Of a stretch of 25,855 nt of DNA, positions 19,929-25,855 are shown in pieces; position 1 is the first letter of the stretch; the number at the start of each line of letters is the position of its first letter. Below the pieces are notes generated by a model. It did no database searches, was not told where the DNA came from, and was given only the letters and a program-made list of their open reading frames with translations. A program made the position numbers and the translations under genes. Source of the DNA: Zancudomyces culisetae (lineage: Eukaryota; Kickxellomycota; Harpellomycetes; Harpellales; Legeriomycetaceae); the NCBI GenBank assembly GCA_001969505.1, contig LSSK01001173.1, forward strand, positions 1 to 25,855. The letters are read 5' to 3'.

Positions 19929-20034
19929 GTTGAAGATGATAATGATGAAATCCAAACCAGTCAGTTCTGCTACTGATCCTTATGATTGATAAACTTTTGC
20001 TTACCACATCCTTTTCTGATCATTTATCTTCAAC
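19929..20034 (+). ncRNA. snR61: C/D box snoRNA, snR61-type (25S Am1133 guide)
   Basis: A 9-bp stem (GTTGAAGAT at 19929-19937 with ATCTTCAAC at 20026-20034) closes the RNA. Box C is ATGATGA (19942-19948), D' is CTGA (19973-19976), C' is the ATGATTGA-like string at about 19982 and box D is CTGA (20016-20019). The guide before D' (19960-19971) pairs over 12 bp, one of them G-U, with the 25S stretch AGCAGAACTGGC. The fifth base before D' marks the A in AGCA, which from recalled yeast numbering is A1133, the snR61 site. The guide before box D has no target that I can find. A GTAAGT donor lies about 65 nt upstream. Confidence 0.75.
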
Positions 20035-21163
20035 AAACACTCGCTTTTGATTAGCGTGGATCTGCTCTCAGATTGCAGTCATCACAATAGCAATATTCTA
20101 ATGTATCTTTTGTGTGTGTATTCATAGATCTAGAGAAACTCGTCCTGATGATGCATGATCAGTTGGTCAACTCTTATGTAGATGCATAATAATAGAATTT
20201 GATAGTTTGGCTTTTTTGTATTTTTACTTTGCTTGCATAATAAAGCTTTTCGCTATTTTGTCTTGAAACTCTGCGTCTATAAATAATTTATCCAGTTTGC
20301 GTGTGTTGTGGTAAACTATTATTTTCATGTACTTTTTTGAGTGTAATATGTGATCGATTGAATGCAATCTGGTTGTGCTTTTCTTGAACGGAAATTGCAC
20401 TAATTTTTGACCTGGATAGGAATCTGCAGGTTTGCTTTTGTCTATTTTTCAAAAGCCATAGTTTAATATAACTATCACAAGCGATCTTTTGATCTTTGGA
20501 AGTGTGGAATGCATGTACAAGAACGCACAAATTACAGGTGGTATAAATGAATACTTTTTTTTTTAGATGAACATAATTCGATAGACTTGCTTCAGGATGA
20601 AGATGAAAATATGCAACCTCATGGGGGGGGTGTGCGGGAGTGTGTGGTGGAATGGGGTGGGGGCTTTTCCATCTTTTTAACAATAGTTAAAATTCCCTTT
20701 GGTTGAATCGAGATTTTGAAAGAAAAAAACCAATCACCCTCTTTCCTCTTTTCTCTCAATCACCACCCATTATTCTCGATTTTTTGTTTTTTTTTCTCCA
20801 GAAATTGGCCATTCTTTTTGATGTTGTAATTTACAGAATTGTGATATAAAAAATTTTTTCGAGCTATTGATTGATTCGAGAAATCATAATTAATAAAAAA
20901 AAAATTTTTTTAAAATAAAAAAAATACATTGTAAAGAATATACAGTGCTGAGACTGCAAAAAAAATAAAACCAAAGCACTAAATGCAAAGAGAATATAAC
21001 TTGTAAATAGGAACATAATTAAGTATATTACTTATATCAATACAAATACTGAATAGTGTGGTAAAGTTTACATCCAGTTAGATAGTTTAGTTTATTAGTT
21101 TTTTTTACCGCTAGTTTTCATAGAAATAGAGTAATATCAAAAAAAAGAGCACCAATATAGGAA
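20035..21163. other. Region between snoRNA cluster and POL5
   Basis: The left part may hold the last host exon: an acceptor-like TATTCATAG ends at 20127. A C-box-like palindrome CTGATGATGCATGATCAG lies at 20145-20162 without a D box. No snRNA, tRNA or protein gene was recognised. A striking G-rich segment lies at 20623-20663. The last 300 bp are extremely AT-rich, with an A10-T7 tract at 20895-20911, and should be the POL5 promoter. Confidence 0.45.
20623..20663 (+). other. G-rich segment, potential G-quadruplex
   Basis: Within 41 bases there are runs of eight, three, four and five G, separated mainly by T and A. This allows a four-run quadruplex with one long (15-nt) middle loop. It stands out sharply in AT-rich DNA and is followed by a T/C-rich stretch. 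It lies between the snoRNA cluster and POL5. Confidence 0.5.
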
Positions 21164-23687
21164 ATGGGAACATTAGGTTATTATTGGGATCTTGCCGATC
21201 TGAATGCAGAAAAGCGGATAAAGGCAGGGAAAGGCCTGGTGTTAGCCTTAGCCGAAATCCAAAAACAATACGAAGAGGAAAAGGGTGAACAAAATGGTGA
21301 CAAGAACAATGTTGCATATACTGAAAGCGAATTGAGCGAGCAGAGTGCAAACGAAGTGGCATATGCGATCAAACGATTGGTGAAGGGTATGACAAGTTCG
21401 CGGGACGGAGCAAGACAGGGATTTTGTATGGTTCTGATTGAGATTCTGCGAAACAATCAGCATGTAACAACACGGGTAATAATGGAAATTATGAAAACCG
21501 TGACAGAAAGCAAAGCCGCTACAGCAAACGGCAGTAGTGGCGGTGTGAGTGGGCAAGAACTCCGGGACAAGATATTTGGTAAATTGTTTGTGATATTTGC
21601 AGTAATTGCAAGTGGGTTGCTGACTAGAGCAAGTACAACCAGTGAGGATATAAAAGAGGTAGTAATGGAGCTGAAAGAATTGGGAGAGAACAAAAAATGG
21701 CTTCGAGAAGCAGGACATGAGGGTATATGCAAAGTACTTGAATCTGTCTTCAGCAATGGTGGCAAGAGTGGAGACCAAAAAGAACAGAAAGAAAAGTTGG
21801 CAAAAGTCGCTGAGGTGATTAGCAGCATTGTGTTTGGACAGGAAGGCAAGATTAGAAACTGCGATGAGCTGAAGGTTTATATGGAAATGGACAAGCAGCT
21901 GAAACTCAGAGAGCGTGAAAGCGGATCAAAATCCAAAAACAGCAAAGTATATAAAGTGAAGATAAATGAGGAGTGGGTAGGCGGAAATGTGTTTGACAAG
22001 AGAAATATAGATAGATTGAGTAAATTATTGATCGAGACAAATAAGCAGATGCCTATAGGAGGAGAGGAGGGAGCGGATATGGATGTAGATATGGATGCAG
22101 ATCATGGAGCTGGGAGTGAGTATGAGCCACATCACGGATATTTCCATTCAGTGTGGTATAAAATCATTGAAGATTTTGGAACCAGTAACAAGAGAGCCAG
22201 CAAGGGAACAAAGGGCCAAGATGTAGGGTTTAATGATATCTGGAAAACAGTAGTGGATGAGGGATACTTTGGAATGGAAACAAGTACTACAACAAGAAAA
22301 TTCTGGGGATTCCAGTTGATAAAATACGTTTTAGAACTTGATTCAGAATCAAATACAGGATTGGACTTGAACTTGGGTCTAGAGTTGGAGGGGAATAGTG
22401 AAAAAAGGAAAATCGCAGGGGCTGTTAATATGAGAGAACTGAGTAAGAGTATATTTACAAAAAATACAGCAGCCGCATTAGCCAGACAAGTGGTAAATAA
22501 AAAGAGTAAGCTGAATGGCATAGCAAACAAAATCGTAGAGAGAATACAGGAACTTGTAGAGAGCAGCGATGTCGAAAAGGATGGAGAGGTGAATTTGGGA
22601 GTATTGATTGCATTGGAATTGAACAAGGAGGTTGATTTTGACAAGATTAGTAACAGACATTTGATAAAACAGATACTAAATGGACAGACTGCGAATGTTC
22701 AGAATAACAATGGAGTGAACATTAAAAATAAGGGCAAAAACAAGCCCAAGGTTAACAATGAAAATGTTGGCCGAGATAAGGTACGAATGGTGATTTTACG
22801 CGAGTTGTTAAAGATGCAGTGTGATTTGGCGGAGAAACCAAAGATACCAACACACGTAGTAGAGTTACTGGTTAAGCTGACTAATGAGGAGGTGTTACAC
22901 CAAGCACAGATGCAGTTGCGATCAGCTGGAGTTGATAAGGTCCAACAGACCCAGGATAACAGCAAAGATTTTGTGGTTAAAGTTATAGACATGCTTGTTG
23001 CAAATGGTAGCTATGAAAAGATATTGAGCGTAATAGGTGCATTAATGAAAAGTTTTAATGTTAAGGCTAGAGGAAATGCCAACAAAAATGCCAATGTTAG
23101 TGCCAGCGGAAATAATGCTCAAGAGGAGCTGATGGTAGATATAACTAGACGACTAAAGATTAATTCGGCACAGTTTATAATCGACTTTTTGCAGCGAAAG
23201 CAAGAGAATGAAGAAAACGCCGGTAGAGATAAGAGGGTGAAGGAGTTGGTGTTTATGCTGGGGATCCAAGATTTTGTAGACTCTAAACTAGATGGGGAAC
23301 AGAATCTCCTAGAAGAAGAAGAAGAAGAGGAGGAGGAGGAGGATGAAGAGGATAATGTAGTGAATCCAGAAATCAACGAAATTATAGAAAATATCGACAA
23401 TAGCGATAAACTAGTTACCGTGTTGGTGGATTTGCTGAGCAGTAAAACAGCCTTTTTGCGACCATCAATCCAGCTTGTGTTTAGGGAAATTACCAGTAAG
23501 ATAAGCAAACAAGGAATTGATGAGCTGGTGTCTGCTATTAAGGGCACTGATTCCAGTGTCGAGCAAGAAGATGAAGGCGAGGATATTGACGGCGATGATG
23601 AGGAGGATCAAGAAGATGAGGAGAGCGAAGATGATGATGAGGAAGAAGAGGATCAAGAAGAAGAAGATGATGATGACGACAATAACA

Positions 23688-23718
<31 letters not shown>

Positions 23719-24889
23719 GGAGGAGGAAGAAATGTTGCTTGATGATGATCAAATGTTACAATTCGACAGCAAATTATCCGAACTATTCAAGCTTCAAAAG
23801 AAAAACGCCTCAGCAACAAATAAAAAACACTTGCAACAAATACAAATCCACTACAAACTCCGCGTTCTTGATCTGGTCTCCCTCTATCTTTCATCACCCA
23901 AATCACCCAAATCCACCAAAATCAATCCTCACTCTTTCTATCTCATTTCCCAACTTCTTCCTCTCCTTCCCAAACTCAAAGAAAAAGAAAAAACCCCCAA
24001 CCAGGCTCTCATTACAAAATTCTTTTCCTGCCTGGCAAGCTTTTCTTCCTCACAAGCATCGCCTAACCTCGATGACGTCACCACATGCATCTCCACAATA
24101 ATGTCTTCCCTCTCCAAACCATCCCTCACTAAACAACACGTCGAATCACTGGCCAACCTCTACGCCGTGTGCATCAACCAATTCCCTTCTTCCCCCTCTC
24201 CTCCATCCTTGTTTGATAATCTCCAGCCTCCAATTGTAGACTACTTTACAAACAAAAACTCTAATGTTCTTTTTGACTTTTATACTTCTCTAGTCCAAAA
24301 AGCGCCTCATCTCTCTTCTACTCTTGATGGATTTTTATCTCCATACTTGGATTTTTACTCTTCCTTCACACTCGCCAAATCCTTCAGATACTCCGAGTTG
24401 CTCCGCTTCTACTCGTCTCTATCTAAACTCAACCAGCCCATCAACCCAACTTCACTCTCCACTCTTGTCTCGTCCCTTTCATCTCTCTTCTCTAAACACT
24501 TTTCCCTTCCCAACACAGATTCCCAGTACCTTTCAAACCTACATATCTCCTACTTTTTAAAACATTTCTACCTCATCCTAAAACCTCTCTTTTCCTCACC
24601 TGCAACCTCTCCTTCCTTTGACACTCTTCCTTTGTCATCCGCAATCACGTCTTTCCTCTCATTTGCCAAAGAAAAGCAACAACAGAAACAACACAACTAC
24701 AACTCGTCTGTTCTCCAGTACTCTAACAACATTTTATCCTTGCTTACCAAACCTTCCACCTCTACTTCTACCCCCTCTAACTCCAGAAAGCGTTCCCTTC
24801 CTTCTCAAAAGAACAACAAAAACAAGAACAAAACCAAAACCAAAAAGAAGAGCAACAAAAATAACAACAAGAAACAAAAGCTAAACTAA
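21164..24889 (+). CDS. POL5: Pol5 / MYBBP1A-family nucleolar protein
   Basis: One uninterrupted frame of 1241 residues. Pol5 is a nucleolar HEAT-repeat protein needed for rRNA production and large-subunit assembly; despite the name it is not a working DNA polymerase. The family opening is clear: YYWDLADLNAEKRIKAGKGL, then VAYAIKRLVKGMTSSRDGAR (about 65-84), GKLFVIFAVIASGLL and KKWLREAGHEG. The middle is helical repeats. Two acidic tracts, at about 716-730 and 800-863, are followed by the family's C-terminal repeats (YKLRVLDLVSLYL, LISQLLPLLPKL). The last 35 residues are almost pure Lys, Asn, Ser and Arg, a nucleolar signal. Codon use changes abruptly after the second acidic tract: purine-rich codons with AGY serine before it, C- and T-rich codons with TCN serine after it. 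It lies downstream of an rRNA-methylation snoRNA cluster and ends 115 bp from a convergent gene. Confidence 0.93.
23312..23736 (+). repeat. Acidic-codon simple repeats inside POL5
   Basis: GAA/GAG runs at about 23312-23345 and GAT runs at about 23686-23720 encode the Glu and Asp tracts. The run of GAT triplets near 23692-23717 is nearly pure, so length is likely to vary between strains. Confidence 0.8.
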
Positions 24890-25004
24890 CTTAAATCAAA
24901 TACACGACTATGTCCACTTCCTTTAAGTTGTTTCTTTATTATTTTCTCAGTTTTTAATTTTTTATTTACCAACTTAATCTTACACTAAATTATACAGTAC
25001 TTTT
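24890..25004. terminator. Shared convergent 3' region of POL5 and MED11-like gene
   Basis: Only 115 bp separate the two stop codons. The stretch is T-rich (TTTATTATTTT..., TTTTTAATTTTTTATTT) and must hold 3'-end signals for both strands. No separate hairpin terminator is expected in a eukaryote. Confidence 0.45.
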
Positions 25005-25472
25005 CTATTCATTGTTTTCTACAGGTATGTTTTTATAAATAAATTCCAGAACCATACTAATATTCTCCAACTGTCTTTCCTTCTCCGCTAAGATATCTCC
25101 TCTTTTTCTTCTACCTTGACCGTGGATATGTTGCTGTTGGGATTGTGAATATTGCTGGCGAGGCTGGATGTTGCTCATAATTCCGCTTGGCTCATTCGAG
25201 TATTGATATTCTGTTTTGTAGTTTTTACATATTCCTATTTTGATTTCCTCCAGTTTTTGAACATACATGTCTACCAAAACACCCATACCTACCCCCACAC
25301 TCATTCCATCATCAAGATTGCCTTTTTCCGTTTGTATTTGCCCTCCAGCCTCTAGATTTCCTAACCCACAACTACTTTGTTTCTCCAAAATCTGTTGTGC
25401 AATATCCAAGACCTCGCGAATTTTGTACTCAATCTCGTACAGTTCTTCCAATTTTGTCTTTGCCTTTTCCAT
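25005..25472 (-). CDS. MED11: Probable Mediator complex subunit 11
   Basis: A 155-residue single-exon protein. Residues 1-33 form an amphipathic helix (KLEELYEIEYKIREVLDIAQ) like the start of Med11, where an LxxLxxIExxIxxLLxxA pattern packs against Med22 in the Mediator head. A second helix follows at about residues 66-85 (VDMYVQKLEEIKIGICKNYK), matching the second Med11 helix. After a Gln/Ser/Gly-rich linker, LAEKERQLENISMVLEF fits the short C-terminal helix of the family. It is longer than yeast or human Med11 (about 115-117 residues) because of the two low-complexity linkers. Med11 is poorly conserved, so another coiled-coil protein cannot be excluded. Confidence 0.55.
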   Translation of the reverse strand: MEKAKTKLEELYEIEYKIREVLDIAQQILEKQSSCGLGNLEAGGQIQTEKGNLDDGMSVGVGMGVLVDMYVQKLEEIKIGICKNYKTEYQYSNEPSGIMSNIQPRQQYSQSQQQHIHGQGRRKRGDILAEKERQLENISMVLEFIYKNIPVENNE

Positions 25473-25855
25473 GCCGCTCTTTTATTGTATAGCTTTTATT
25501 TACGAATATTCAACACTAAACTAAACCCAACCATTTTAATACAATTAAATTATTATTCAGTCTTACACAATAAGGAATATAAAAATTTTTTTTTTCAGTC
25601 TCGTAAAATTGTACAAGTCCAAAATCCTCCAGCAAAAAAATAAAAAAAAATAAAAAAAATACCCTAAGTACATTGGCAGCTTGCAAGATTTGATGTGATT
25701 AAAACCAAACTGTAGTCTAATATATAAAAAAAAGCAAAGAATCTATCCTATCCAAATACTTTAATTGTCTCGGTAATCACCGAGACTAAATCAAACACAG
25801 AATTCGCTGTTGTTCTTATTAACTTTAAATTCGCGCTGCTATATGTTCTATTTCA
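25473..25855. other. Upstream region of the MED11-like gene
   Basis: AT-rich sequence to the window edge with an A5-T10 tract at 25581-25595 and A-rich runs at about 25633-25661. A perfect inverted repeat lies at 25767-25786. No further gene is visible before the edge. Confidence 0.5.
25767..25786. repeat. Perfect inverted repeat GTCTCGGT-AATC-ACCGAGAC
   Basis: Two perfect 8-bp arms surround a 4-base loop, GC-rich against a very AT-rich background, about 300 bp upstream of the MED11-like start. It could be a binding site for a dimeric zinc-cluster regulator or a small RNA hairpin. Confidence 0.6.

Noticed and set aside
19848-20011. Three sense-strand identities of 10-12 nt to 18S rRNA (TTCTTGGATTT, TGGCGAACCAGG, TACCACATCC)
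   Set aside because: They are in the same sense as rRNA, so the plus-strand RNA cannot pair with it. No C/D frame for them was found on the minus strand, and chance matches of this size in an 1.8-kb target are plausible.
20145-20162. CTGATGATGCATGATCAG as a fourth C/D snoRNA
   Set aside because: It has a C-box-like core, but no CTGA box D, closing stem or guide match occurs within the next 300 nt.
22132-22644. 170-codon open frame on the minus strand inside POL5, and other long antisense frames at 21248-21849 and 23119-23752
   Set aside because: These are shadows caused by the purine-rich coding strand of POL5. Their products are low-complexity Ser, Leu, Phe or Ile strings with no family likeness.

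Overview
The window is a stretch of an AT-rich nuclear genome, very probably fungal. The genes are typical eukaryotic single copies (proteasome lid, mitochondrial lipoylation, F1Fo-ATP synthase, Pol5, a Mediator subunit). Several carry spliceosomal introns of about 77-144 nt with GT...AG ends and CTAAC-like branch sites. The Pol5 and ATP synthase subunit e sequences look fungal. MYSM1-like SWIRM-MPN architecture and intron density hint at a lineage outside the budding yeasts, but I cannot place it further.

Layout, left to right. 1-1470: no convincing gene, with a possible decayed reverse-transcriptase scrap. 1801-2139 (+): small hypothetical protein. 2695-4031 (-): RPN11 in five exons, one only 13 nt. 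5642-7375 (+): intronless mitochondrial PPR protein. 7376-9868: long non-coding stretch with G-rich arms and a hairpin. 9869-13019 (+): nine-exon SWIRM plus MPN protein of MYSM1 type with all four JAMM metal/catalytic positions replaced. 14119-15311 (+): three-exon protein of unknown function. 15646-17100 (+): four-exon lipoyl(octanoyl)transferase. 17628-17924 (-): ATP synthase subunit e. 18235-18596 (+): possible two-exon small secreted protein. 19143-20034 (+): three C/D-box snoRNAs whose guides match the targets of yeast snR57, snR55 and snR61, probably inside introns of a non-coding host transcript. 21164-24889 (+): Pol5/MYBBP1A. 25005-25472 (-): probable Mediator subunit 11, convergent with Pol5.

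Functionally there are two loose themes. One is mitochondrial: the PPR protein, lipoyltransferase and ATP synthase e. The other is ribosome biogenesis: the rRNA methylation guide cluster lies next to POL5, whose relatives act in rDNA transcription and pre-rRNA handling. There is no operon logic, and most genes are separated by 0.3-3 kb of AT-rich DNA. Exon-intron structures were worked out by hand; every multi-exon model given with confidence keeps frame and sums to a multiple of three. Matches to rRNA were made against yeast rRNA sequence recalled from memory and need a direct check against this organism's rRNA.
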